64,000 bases of DNA, from contig JAMLIR010000007.1 in assembly GCA_023954045.1 (NCBI GenBank), positions 92,669 to 156,668 of the forward strand, read 5' to 3'. Made by a program: the position numbers and the translations under genes. Below, one piece after another: positions 11,111-19,904 of the stretch. Positions within the stretch are counted from its first letter, which is position 1. The number at the start of each line of letters is the position of its first letter. Origin of the DNA: Burkholderiaceae bacterium (GTDB lineage: Bacteria > Pseudomonadota > Gammaproteobacteria > Burkholderiales > Burkholderiaceae_E). The notes under the pieces are model-generated. The model did not search any database. It was given only the letters and a program-made list of their open reading frames with translations, and was not told the DNA's origin.

Positions 11111-11596
11111 TCATTGGGCCGAACGGGTCGTCGGCTGCGGGGGCGTGGCCGGACCGCGCATCCGGTGCAGCACCACCGGCCGCTCGAGCGGGTTCGGCTG
11201 CACCATGTCGGCCAGCGTCACGCCCTCGAGCGCACGGCGAACGATCAGGCTGATCTTCTGCCAGTTGGTGCGCACGTGGCAGCTGGTTTCGATGTCGCAG
11301 ATGCCGGTGGTCGCGCTGCACTCGGTGAGGCCGAAAGGCTGGTCCTCGAGCGCGTCGACGACGTCGGCGACGGTGATCTGCTGCGGCGGACGCGACAGCG
11401 AATAGCCGCCGTGCAGGCCGCGCACGCTGGCGACGAGGTCGTGGCGCGCGAGGCTCTTGAGCACCTTGCTGACCGTCGCCCGCCCGAGGCCGAGCGAAGT
11501 CGCGAGGTCGCCAGCGCTGAACAGGCGCTCGGGATTGCTTGCCATTTGCGTCATGACCATCGTGCCGTAGTCGGCGAGCCTGCTGATCCGGAGCAT
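11111..11596 (-). CDS. Rrf2-family Fe-S-sensing regulator of the suf operon
   Basis: A 161-residue Rrf2/IscR-type repressor. The winged helix lies in residues about 1-80 ([32 protein letters not shown]). Three cysteines that would ligate an Fe-S cluster are C93, C100 and C106 ([14 protein letters not shown]). The position at the head of sufBCDSUT matches the family of SUF-system assembly regulators. It is probably autoregulatory: a strong palindrome overlaps a TTGACA -35 about 45 bp upstream of ATG 11596. The start was chosen because the conserved domain begins at [11 protein letters not shown]; longer in-frame reading continues into the operator. Confidence 0.94.
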   Translation of the reverse strand: MLRISRLADYGTMVMTQMASNPERLFSAGDLATSLGLGRATVSKVLKSLARHDLVASVRGLHGGYSLSRPPQQITVADVVDALEDQPFGLTECSATTGICDIETSCHVRTNWQKISLIVRRALEGVTLADMVQPNPLERPVVLHRMRGPATPPQPTTRSAQ

Positions 11597-11640
11597 TGCC
11601 GTCGGTCTCCCCTGGCGTCGCGGTGGTCGCGCCAGTACGG

Positions 11641-11674
11641 ACAAACAGTACTGTTTTGGTACTGTTTGTGTCAA
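11641..11674. promoter_or_regulatory. suf operon promoter with overlapping palindromic operator
   Basis: Two perfect 11-bp arms, ACAAACAGTAC (11641-11651) and GTACTGTTTGT (11659-11669), are separated by 7 bp. Inside, AAACAGTACTGTTT (11643-11656) is itself a 14-bp palindrome, so three half-sites occur one helical turn apart. On the minus strand TTGACA (11674-11669) overlaps the right arm and fits a -35 for the suf operon; the -10 is weak. The layout suits binding by the adjacent Rrf2 regulator. Confidence 0.75.
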
Positions 11675-11776
11675 CCGCGACGTCGGCGGGGTCTTTCGGG
11701 CAGCGCGCCGGCGCACCGGCGGCGCGGTCGGAGCGAGCGCGCCCGCGAGCCTCCGGCCGCGGCACGCCGCGCCGGG

Positions 11777-12421
11777 CTAGCGGGAGACGGGAACGATCTC
11801 GATCAGGTCGGGGTCGTCGGCGTGCTCGACCAGGATGCGGCGGACGCGGTCCTGCCACAGCTCGCGAAACAGCGCGGCCTCGTCCGGCGTCGCCGCGCCG
11901 GCCAGGCTGCGCGACATCGCCCAGGCCGTCCGCGGGTCGCCGGGAACCCGCTCGAGCCGCAGCGCCGCCTCGACCGAGCGCCCGTCGTCGAGGCGCGTGA
12001 AGCGCGATTCGCCGCTGGCGAGCGCCTGCTCGAAGTGGAGCCGGTCGCGGCGCACGAACCGGCCGCCGATGCCGCGAAACCCCGCGTCGCCGGCCGCGCC
12101 GGTGACCAGCCCGAGGATGGTGCCGGTGACGCCGGTCACGCCGGCATCGCGCCGTTCGCGCAGGTCGACCCGGATCTCGCCGCGCTCGGGCAGTTCGCGC
12201 GGATCGGGATACAGCGCGCGCAGCGCCGCGCGCGCCATCATGAACGCGCCCGCGACCGTCGGGCACGAGTGGCCGGCGAGCTTGACCGCGTCGGCATAGC
12301 GGTACTCGACGATGCCCCCGTCGGCGGCGCCGAGGAACTCGGCCAGCGCGTCGTGGACCAGGATCGCCGGCGCCTCGGCAAAGAACGCGGGTACGGTCGG
12401 CGCGGGAAGCACGGAAGTCAT
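11777..12421 (-). CDS. FmdE-like domain protein of unknown function
   Basis: A 214-residue soluble protein. The segment VKLAGHSCPTVAGAFMMARAAL matches the GHxCP signature of the FmdE fold (formylmethanofuran dehydrogenase subunit E-like), a putative metal-binding domain. This organism is not a methanogen, so the name gives fold only. It has no signal peptide or membrane span. It is divergent from a TetR gene, with an inverted repeat between them, so it is likely controlled by that regulator. ATG 12421 was chosen because the frame upstream of it runs through the promoter region. Confidence 0.6.
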   Translation of the reverse strand: MTSVLPAPTVPAFFAEAPAILVHDALAEFLGAADGGIVEYRYADAVKLAGHSCPTVAGAFMMARAALRALYPDPRELPERGEIRVDLRERRDAGVTGVTGTILGLVTGAAGDAGFRGIGGRFVRRDRLHFEQALASGESRFTRLDDGRSVEAALRLERVPGDPRTAWAMSRSLAGAATPDEAALFRELWQDRVRRILVEHADDPDLIEIVPVSR

Positions 12422-12428
12422 GGCGGGC

Positions 12429-12477
12429 TTGTCCCCCAGGATCGGGCCACCTATGCTAAGTAACAATCTGCTTACTT
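12429..12477. promoter_or_regulatory. Divergent promoter/operator between FmdE-like gene and tetR
   Basis: On the plus strand TTGTCC (12429-12434), a 17-bp spacer and TATGCT (12452-12457) resemble a sigma-70 promoter for the TetR gene. Immediately downstream, AAGTAA (12458-12463) and TTACTT (12472-12477) form an inverted repeat with an 8-bp spacer, placed where a repressor would block the start site. AGTAA-N8-TTACT recurs at the promoter of a paralogous TetR gene near 28350. Confidence 0.65.
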
Positions 12478-12483
12478 GCACTC

Positions 12484-13155
12484 ATGGCACACCGCGATCA
12501 GGGACATCCGGCGCGGGCCGGCCCCTCCGCGCCCCGCGAGCCGCCGCCAGGGCCTCGCAAGCGCCTCAGTGGCGCCGAGCGGCGTCACGAGATCGTCCTC
12601 GCGGTGGTCGCCCTCGCCCGCGACGCTGGCCCGGAGGGCATCACCACGCAGGCGATCGCCGACCGGATCGGCGTCACCCACGGCGCGCTGTTCCGGCACT
12701 TCCCGGACAAGGGTGCGATCTGGGCCGCGGTCTTCGACTGGGTCGGCGAATCGCTCGGGGCCGCAGTCGGGGCGGCGTTCGCCGAGGGCGGTGCGCCGCT
12801 CGCCACGCTGGAGCGGGTGTTCCTCGCGCACGTCGCCTTCGTCGCCCGGCACCCGGGCGTGCCGCGGATCCTGTATCACGAATTGCAGCGGCCGCCCGGC
12901 TCGACGGCGCAGTCGCGCGTGCGCGGCCTGGTCTCGGGCTATCGAGGGCGCCTCGCCGCGCTGATCGGCGCAGCGAAGGCCGCCGGGCAGTTGCCGGCGG
13001 CGCTCGACGAAGAGGTCGCTGCGGTGCACGTCGTCGGCAGCGTGCAGGGTCTCGTGATGCAGGCGACGCTGTTCGGCGGCGAGCTCGGCCTGCTCGAAGC
13101 CGCGCGCCGGACCTGGCCGCTGCTGCTCGACGGCCTGCGCGGCGACCGGCGCTGA
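12484..13155 (+). CDS. TetR/AcrR-family transcriptional regulator
   Basis: A 223-residue repressor with an N-terminal HTH (ITTQAIADRIGVTHGALFRHFPDKGAIW, about residues 50-80) after an unusually long, basic, Pro-rich leader. The C-terminal ligand domain contains FLAHVAFVARHPGVPRILYHEL and VGSVQGLVMQ. It is closely similar along its length to the TetR at 27721-28329 (shared GALFRHFP, HPGVPR, ELQRP, QGLVMQ), suggesting duplication. It is divergent from the FmdE-like gene; the intergenic inverted repeat is a candidate autoregulatory operator. Its ligand is unknown. Confidence 0.9.
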   Translation: MAHRDQGHPARAGPSAPREPPPGPRKRLSGAERRHEIVLAVVALARDAGPEGITTQAIADRIGVTHGALFRHFPDKGAIWAAVFDWVGESLGAAVGAAFAEGGAPLATLERVFLAHVAFVARHPGVPRILYHELQRPPGSTAQSRVRGLVSGYRGRLAALIGAAKAAGQLPAALDEEVAAVHVVGSVQGLVMQATLFGGELGLLEAARRTWPLLLDGLRGDRR

Positions 13156-13232
13156 GCGAAGGCGCAGGCGCCTCGCCGCGCAATGCCCTGCCGCGCGGTG
13201 CGCGCGGTGCGCGCGGCGCGGGCGCGCCCGCG

Positions 13233-14855
<1,623 letters not shown>

Positions 14856-14920
14856 TCTCGATCCCCCTCGTGCCCGGTGCGACGACGCGGCTACGAATAC
14901 TCGATCCGCGCCGCGTCGGC

Positions 14921-14934
14921 TTGACGGAGGTCAA
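14921..14934 (-). promoter_or_regulatory. FNR/Anr-type box upstream of the second groEL
   Basis: TTGAC-GGAG-GTCAA is a perfect 5-4-5 dyad fitting the FNR/Anr consensus TTGAY-N4-RTCAA. Its centre is about 72 bp from the groEL start. If the box sits at -41.5, as at class II FNR promoters, transcription would begin about 30 nt before the ATG, and a TATTCG-like -10 lies near the expected place. It overlaps the last codon of the upstream tetR gene. Confidence 0.6.
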
Positions 14935-15587
14935 CGCGGCGCCGGCCGGCGGCGCGCGGGCCCCGCGGGTGCCGGTGCGTGGCCACCGGAGAGTCCGTCG
15001 AAGCAGGTCGACAGCAGCATCTCGACGATCCTGTCGTCGGAATAATTGCCCCCCGCCTTCAACAGCCCGAGGACCGGATCGCAGGCACGGGCGAACAGCG
15101 TGTAGAGGATCAATTCCGGCGGCAGCCCGGAATCGAGCTGACCGGCCTTCTGCGCGGCGACGATCCACCGGCCGAGCGTCTCGCTGAGCGCCGTCAGTCG
15201 CTCCATGTAGACGCGGTGGGCCCCGAGCGCCGAGCGCAACGCGGAGTTCTGGGCCGGCAGCGCCGGCATCTCGCCGGCGAGCTGGACCTGCATCGTCCAG
15301 CGCGCCGCGGCGCGCAGCCGCTGCAGCGGCGACGCCTGCGAATCGGCCTCCAGGTCGGCCAGCAAGGCCAGCGCGCGGTCGAGCACCTGCACCATCGCGG
15401 CCGCGGCGAGCTCCTCCTTCGAAGCGAAATGCTTGTACAGGCTGGCCTTGGCGATGCCGACGTCGGCCGCGACTTCGTCGACCGTCATCGCATCGAAGCC
15501 CTTCTCGGCGAGCAACCGGTTCACCGACGAGAGGATCGCGTCCTCGCGTGCGCGCAGGACCTGTTCACGGAAAGACGGTCGGGACAT
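14931..15587 (-). CDS. TetR/AcrR-family transcriptional regulator
   Basis: A 218-residue repressor. The HTH is at about residues 28-55 (MTVDEVAADVGIAKASLYKHFASKEEL); the C-terminal domain resembles those of TetR proteins with a conserved RAAARWTMQVQ segment, and the tail is Pro/Arg-rich. It is unrelated in detail to the other two TetR proteins of the window. A TATAAT box ends exactly 6 nt before the ATG, suggesting a leaderless mRNA. It is divergent from the fasciclin gene; two dyads of the form ACT-N4-AGT lie between them. Confidence 0.9.
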   Translation of the reverse strand: MSRPSFREQVLRAREDAILSSVNRLLAEKGFDAMTVDEVAADVGIAKASLYKHFASKEELAAAAMVQVLDRALALLADLEADSQASPLQRLRAAARWTMQVQLAGEMPALPAQNSALRSALGAHRVYMERLTALSETLGRWIVAAQKAGQLDSGLPPELILYTLFARACDPVLGLLKAGGNYSDDRIVEMLLSTCFDGLSGGHAPAPAGPARRRPAPR

Positions 15588-15593
15588 GGCGGA

Positions 15594-15599
15594 ATTATA
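15594..15599 (-). promoter_or_regulatory. -10 box giving a probable leaderless tetR mRNA
   Basis: TATAAT on the minus strand, followed by TTCCGC and then the ATG at 15587. With the usual 6-7 nt between -10 and the start site, transcription would begin at or next to the start codon. No convincing -35 was seen. Confidence 0.5.
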
Positions 15600-15616
15600 G
15601 ACCCATCGGGCGATAG

Positions 15617-15696
15617 ATGTACTCGCAAGTATGTAAATGATCCACTAGGTTCTCGATAAATACCATAGAGTTGACATTGTGAACTGCTTAGTTCAC
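15617..15696. promoter_or_regulatory. Two dyads in the tetR-fasciclin intergenic region
   Basis: GTGAACT-GCTT-AGTTCAC (15679-15696) is a perfect 7-bp-arm inverted repeat directly downstream of TTGACA (15671-15676), a good -35 facing the fasciclin gene. ATGTACT-CGCA-AGTATGT (15617-15634) is an imperfect dyad with the same ACT-N4-AGT core, in the promoter of the TetR gene. One regulator binding both sites would couple the two genes. Confidence 0.5.
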
Positions 15697-15779
15697 TCTG
15701 CGCCGCGTCGGTCTAAAAGCCCAGGGCCACCGGGCCGACCTCCCCCTCGAACCGACCCTCACCGACAAGGAGAATCGAC

Positions 15780-16748
15780 ATGTTCACGTGGATCAGGCGG
15801 CTCGCCGCCATCTCGACCGTCGCAGTGCTGGCCGCCTGCGGAAGCGGCAGCGACGATCCGCCGCCGCCCGGCACGATCGCCCAGGAGGCGACCAAGGGAG
15901 GCTTCACCGCGCTGGTCGCGGCCGCCGACAAGGCCGGGCTGGTGCCCGCGCTCAGCGACCCGAACGGCGACCTCACCGTGTTCGCGCCCACCGACGCCGC
16001 ATTCCAGGCGCTCGCGAGCAAGCTCGGTTTCCCCGACGCGGCCGCGATGGTCGCGGCGCTGGACGGCCCGACGCTGGCGAAGATCCTGCAGTACCACGTG
16101 CTGCCCTCGAAGCAGCTCGCCGCCGACCTGGTCGCGGGCGGCGCGTCGCAGCCGACGCTGTACAGCTTCGAAGGCGCCGCGACGAAGCTCTCGCTGGACA
16201 CCTCGTCGGGCGTCAAGCTGACCGACGCGGCGCTGACGAGCGCGGCGGTGACCACGCCCGACCTGCCCGCCAGCAACGGCGTGATCCACGTCGTCGACAA
16301 GGTGCTGGTGCCGCCCGGCGTGCTCACCATCGTGCAGATGGCGCAGCTGAATCCGTCGTTCTCGGTGCTGGTCGACGCGGTCGTGACCGCGAACCTCGCG
16401 GCGACGCTCGGCGGCGCCGGTCCCTTGACGGTATTTGCGCCGACCGACGACGCGTTCGCCGCGGCGCTGACCGAGCTCGGCGTGACCCGGGACCAACTGC
16501 TGGCCGATCCGGCGTTGCCTGACATCCTCAAATATCACGTCGTGGCCGGCGACGTGCGCGCGGCCGACGTCGTCGCGCTGCCCAAGCCGGCGGCCGTCGC
16601 CACGGTCCAGGGCGACAGCTTCACGGTCGGGGCCGACCTCGGGATCACCGACGGCCGGGCCCGCGTGGCCAGGCTGCTCGCGACCGACGTCGTCGCCAGC
16701 AACGGCGTGATTCACGTCATCGACAAGGTGCTGCTGCCGCCGCTCTGA
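15780..16748 (+). CDS. Two-domain fasciclin (FAS1) lipoprotein
   Basis: A 322-residue secreted lipoprotein. The signal sequence ends in the lipobox LAACGSG (Cys at about residue 20). Two FAS1 adhesion domains follow (about 35-180 and 182-320), each with the H1 motif FAPTDxAF and the H2 region QYHVL/KYHVV, ending [15 protein letters not shown]1 proteins act in adhesion or matrix contact outside the cell. AAGGAG precedes the ATG. The single-domain homologue follows 96 bp downstream with a hairpin between. Confidence 0.92.
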   Translation: MFTWIRRLAAISTVAVLAACGSGSDDPPPPGTIAQEATKGGFTALVAAADKAGLVPALSDPNGDLTVFAPTDAAFQALASKLGFPDAAAMVAALDGPTLAKILQYHVLPSKQLAADLVAGGASQPTLYSFEGAATKLSLDTSSGVKLTDAALTSAAVTTPDLPASNGVIHVVDKVLVPPGVLTIVQMAQLNPSFSVLVDAVVTANLAATLGGAGPLTVFAPTDDAFAAALTELGVTRDQLLADPALPDILKYHVVAGDVRAADVVALPKPAAVATVQGDSFTVGADLGITDGRARVARLLATDVVASNGVIHVIDKVLLPPL

Positions 16749-16757
16749 AGTCGTTCT

Positions 16758-16781
16758 GCGCCGGGCGTGCGCGCCCGGCGC
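16758..16781 (+). terminator. GC-rich hairpin between the fasciclin genes
   Basis: GCGCCGGGCG-TGCG-CGCCCGGCGC is a perfect 10-bp stem with a tetraloop, 10 bases after the stop of the first fasciclin gene. There is no T-tract beyond GATTTCG, so it may attenuate or stabilise the mRNA rather than terminate fully. Confidence 0.5.
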
Positions 16782-16844
16782 CGATTTCGCTCTCGTCCTG
16801 ATCCGGCTCGCTTCGAGCCATCGCCAACCCAGAGGAGTGCACTC

Positions 16845-17297
16845 ATGAAGAAGCTGTTCGTTGCCACCGCCCTGTCGCTCGCCGCGCTGTCCGCGCAGGC
16901 CAAGGACCTCGTCGATACCGCCGTCGGCGCCGGCAAGTTCAATACGCTCGCCGCCGCGCTGACCGCGGCCGGGCTGGTCGACACGCTGAAGGGCACGGGA
17001 CCGTTCACGGTATTCGCGCCGACCGACGAGGCGTTCGCGAAGATCCCGAAGGACCAGCTCGACGCGTTGCTGGCCGACAAGGCCAAGCTCACCGCGGTGC
17101 TGACCTACCACGTCGTGCCCGGCAAGGTCATGGCCAGCGACGTCAAGCCCGGCAAGGTCCGCACGCTGCAGGGCTCCGAACTGACGGTCGGGACCGCCGG
17201 CGGCGTCACCGTCGACGCCGCGCGCGTCACCGCGACCGACATCGTGGCCGACAACGGCGTGATCCACGTGATCGACACCGTCGTGCTGCCGAACTGA
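16845..17297 (+). CDS. Single-domain secreted fasciclin (FAS1) protein
   Basis: A 150-residue exported protein. The signal peptide [18 protein letters not shown] is followed by one FAS1 domain ([47 protein letters not shown]). It resembles the bacterial MPT70-like secreted fasciclins. GAGGAG about 11 bases upstream supports ATG 16845. It is closely related to the domains of the preceding lipoprotein, suggesting tandem duplication. Confidence 0.93.
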   Translation: MKKLFVATALSLAALSAQAKDLVDTAVGAGKFNTLAAALTAAGLVDTLKGTGPFTVFAPTDEAFAKIPKDQLDALLADKAKLTAVLTYHVVPGKVMASDVKPGKVRTLQGSELTVGTAGGVTVDAARVTATDIVADNGVIHVIDTVVLPN

Positions 17298-17311
17298 GGC
17301 GGGCGGTGCCA

Positions 17312-17348
17312 GCGGGCCGGCCGGGGTTGAACGCCCCGGCCGGCCCGC
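17312..17348 (+). terminator. Strong hairpin after the fasciclin pair
   Basis: GCGGGCCGGCCGGGG and CCCCGGCCGGCCCGC form a perfect 15-bp stem around a 7-nt loop (TTGAACG), 14 bases after the stop codon. There is no T-run, as is common in such GC-rich genomes. Confidence 0.65.
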
Positions 17349-17556
17349 GCCATTCGGAGGATCGCCGCGACCGGCGCGAGATCGGACCGCGCAGCGCCGA
17401 CTCGACGCCGCGCCGCGGCACGCGACGCACGTCCATTGACGCTGCGCAAGCGGTCGCGGGGTCGCCGGGCCGCATACTCGCCCGGCATGCACGTCCGCAT
17501 CGCGTCGAAGCACGCAGACGCGATCCGGGGCGCGTGCGCGACCACGGATCCCGCCC

Positions 17557-19773
17557 ATGAAGTCATTGCGCACCCGCGCGGCCGCCCTCGCACTCGGACT
17601 CGCGACCATTGCCGGATGCGGCGGCGGAGGCGCCGAGAGCACCGCCCCCGTCGTGCCGGACCTCTCCGGCGTCTGGGCCGGAAGCTGGCAGGGATCGGAC
17701 CCGGCGCTCGGCCTGGTCACCGGCACCTGGGAGGCCAGCATCGCGCGCAACGACTCCGGCGCCACCGGCACGGCGACGCTGCTCGGCGACGTCGACTGCA
17801 TGGACGGCGTGGTCGAAGGCGCGGTCGACGCCGCGGGCCTGGTCTCCGGTACCTACCTCAGGGCGCCGTGCCAGCTCAATCGCTGGACGCTCACCGCCGT
17901 CGACGTCGCCGCAGGCACGGCCACCGGCGCGTGGACGCAGGACGGCAGCAATGCGAGCGGCACGTTCACGGGTACCCGCATCGCGGTCCCGGGCGGCCCC
18001 CGGATCGCATTCCTGAACCCGCCGGGGGGCACCCCTGGCGCGATCGTCACGATCGTCGGCGAGTCGTTCGCGCCCGCCGCCGCGGACAACCTGGTCGCGT
18101 TCACCGGCGGCGGCAGCGCACCGCTGCTCTCATCGACCACGAGCACGCTGGTCACCGTGGTGCCGGCGGCGACGTCGACCGGCCCGGTCGCGGTCACCAC
18201 GCCGAGCGCCCGGGCGCAGGCACCGCGCGCGTTCGAAACCGAAGTTCGGACCGCCGTCCCGGTACTCACGGGTACGGCATCGGTCGGCGGCCAGCCGGCC
18301 GGCGTGGCGTTCAGCCCGGACAGCCGCAAGGCGTACGTCGCGCGTCGCGCCGGCCCCGGCGCCACCCCGGGCGGCGTGAGCCTGGTGAGTTCGACGAGCG
18401 ATGGCGTGAGCTTCGCCACCGACATCGCGCCCGGCAGTCCGGAGTCGATCGTTGCGAGTCCCGATGGCAAGCGCGTCTACGTGGCGGTCGCCGGCAACGG
18501 CGTCGTCGCGCTCGACGCCGCCCTGATCAAGCCTCTGTTCACGATCCCGGTGGCATTCGGGGGCGGCGCGATCGACAACCCGCAGGGCCTGGCGCAGACC
18601 CCCGACGGACGCCGGCTGCTGGTGTCCGACAACCGGCCCGGCGGAACCGTGCAGGTGATCGACATCGCCTCGCGGACGGTCGTCGCGGCCCTGACCATGG
18701 GTGCCGGGGAAATCCCGCTGGGCGTCGCCGTGCACCCCGACGGCCAGCGCGCATACGTCGCGGTGGCCGACGCGACGCTGTCACGGCTCGACAAGGTCGT
18801 CGTCGTCGACCCGGCCAGCGCCGCGTTGCTGCCCGGCGCCTTTGCCGTCGGTCAGCGGCCGGTCGGCGTGGCCGTGACGCCCGACGGCGCCCAGGTGTTC
18901 GTCTCGAACCAGCTCGACGACACGGTGACCCGCCACGAGTTCGCCACGGACTCGTCGAGCACCGCCCCGGTCGGCGGGCGCGCGCCGACCGGCATCGCCG
19001 CGAGTCCCGACGGCACGAGCGTCTACGTCGCGAGCCGCGACGGCGACTCGGTGAGCGTGCTCTCGGCGGCGAGCGGGTTCGAATCCGCGCGCGTCTTGCT
19101 CGCCTCGGGCGCGGCCCCGACCGGCATCGCGGTCGCGCCGGACGGCCGCAAGACCTACACGGCGGACGCCGGCGCCGGCACCGCGAGCGCGATCGGCGGC
19201 GCATTCACGCTGTCGATCGCCAGGGCGGGAACCGGCATCGGCACGGTGACGTCACAACCGGCGGGCGTCGCTTGCGGGACCGTCTGCCAGGCCTCGTTCG
19301 ATGCGGCCACCGTGATCGATCTGGTGGCGATCCCGTCGAGCGGATCGATCTTCACGGGCTGGAGCGGCGACGCCGACTGCGCGGACGCGCGCGTGACGAT
19401 GAGCGGCAACGTCGCCTGCACCGCCACGTTCGCCAGCGTCGAGCCCGCGCCGAGCGCCGGCTTCGGCGGCTGCTTCATCGCCACCGCCGCCTACGGCAGT
19501 GCGATGGCGCCGGAGGTGTCCAGGTTGCGGGCATTCCGCGACCGCTACCTGCTCGGCAACGCGGCGGGCCGCGCCTTCGTGCGCACGTACTACGCCTTGT
19601 CGCCGCCGCTGGCCGACTTCATCCGGCCGCGCGAGAGCCTGCGCCGGATCGTCCGGGCCGGCCTGTGGCCCGTCGTCTGGACGATCGCGCACCCCGCCGA
19701 GGCACTCGCCGGCCTGCTCGCCTCGGGTGCGTTCGCGCTGGCGCTCGTGGTGCGCCGGCGACGCGCGAACTGA
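17557..19773 (+). CDS. Beta-propeller lipoprotein with IPT domain and CFI-box C-terminal signal
   Basis: A 738-residue surface or periplasmic protein. The lipobox is TIAGC (Cys about 21). After a region of about 120 residues comes an IPT/TIG-like domain (GGTPGAIVTIVGESFAP), then YncE-type propeller repeats of the form PDGxxxYVA (about 240-545), then an InlB B-repeat-like module (IFTGWSGDADC). The C terminus is a CFI-box: CFIATAAYGS begins at residue 639, followed by FRDRYLLG, YYALSPP, a hydrophobic helix and the basic tail RRRR. This tail resembles known C-terminal processing and anchoring signals. Substrate and partners are unknown. Confidence 0.82.
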   Translation: MKSLRTRAAALALGLATIAGCGGGGAESTAPVVPDLSGVWAGSWQGSDPALGLVTGTWEASIARNDSGATGTATLLGDVDCMDGVVEGAVDAAGLVSGTYLRAPCQLNRWTLTAVDVAAGTATGAWTQDGSNASGTFTGTRIAVPGGPRIAFLNPPGGTPGAIVTIVGESFAPAAADNLVAFTGGGSAPLLSSTTSTLVTVVPAATSTGPVAVTTPSARAQAPRAFETEVRTAVPVLTGTASVGGQPAGVAFSPDSRKAYVARRAGPGATPGGVSLVSSTSDGVSFATDIAPGSPESIVASPDGKRVYVAVAGNGVVALDAALIKPLFTIPVAFGGGAIDNPQGLAQTPDGRRLLVSDNRPGGTVQVIDIASRTVVAALTMGAGEIPLGVAVHPDGQRAYVAVADATLSRLDKVVVVDPASAALLPGAFAVGQRPVGVAVTPDGAQVFVSNQLDDTVTRHEFATDSSSTAPVGGRAPTGIAASPDGTSVYVASRDGDSVSVLSAASGFESARVLLASGAAPTGIAVAPDGRKTYTADAGAGTASAIGGAFTLSIARAGTGIGTVTSQPAGVACGTVCQASFDAATVIDLVAIPSSGSIFTGWSGDADCADARVTMSGNVACTATFASVEPAPSAGFGGCFIATAAYGSAMAPEVSRLRAFRDRYLLGNAAGRAFVRTYYALSPPLADFIRPRESLRRIVRAGLWPVVWTIAHPAEALAGLLASGAFALALVVRRRRAN

Positions 19774-19904
19774 GGGCACGCACGGGCCGCGCGCGCCGGG
19801 GGCTCGGGCGCGGCCAGCGGGCCGGCCCGCCAGGCCGGATTCGCGGCATCGCCGGTGCGCGGCTAGACTTCGGGCTCTGCCGAAGCCCCGAACCACCTGC
19901 CCCC

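Noticed and set aside
14856-14930. CIRCE/HrcA element before groEL
   Set aside because: No TTAGCACTC-N9-GAGTGCTAA-like repeat; the only dyad is the FNR-type box.
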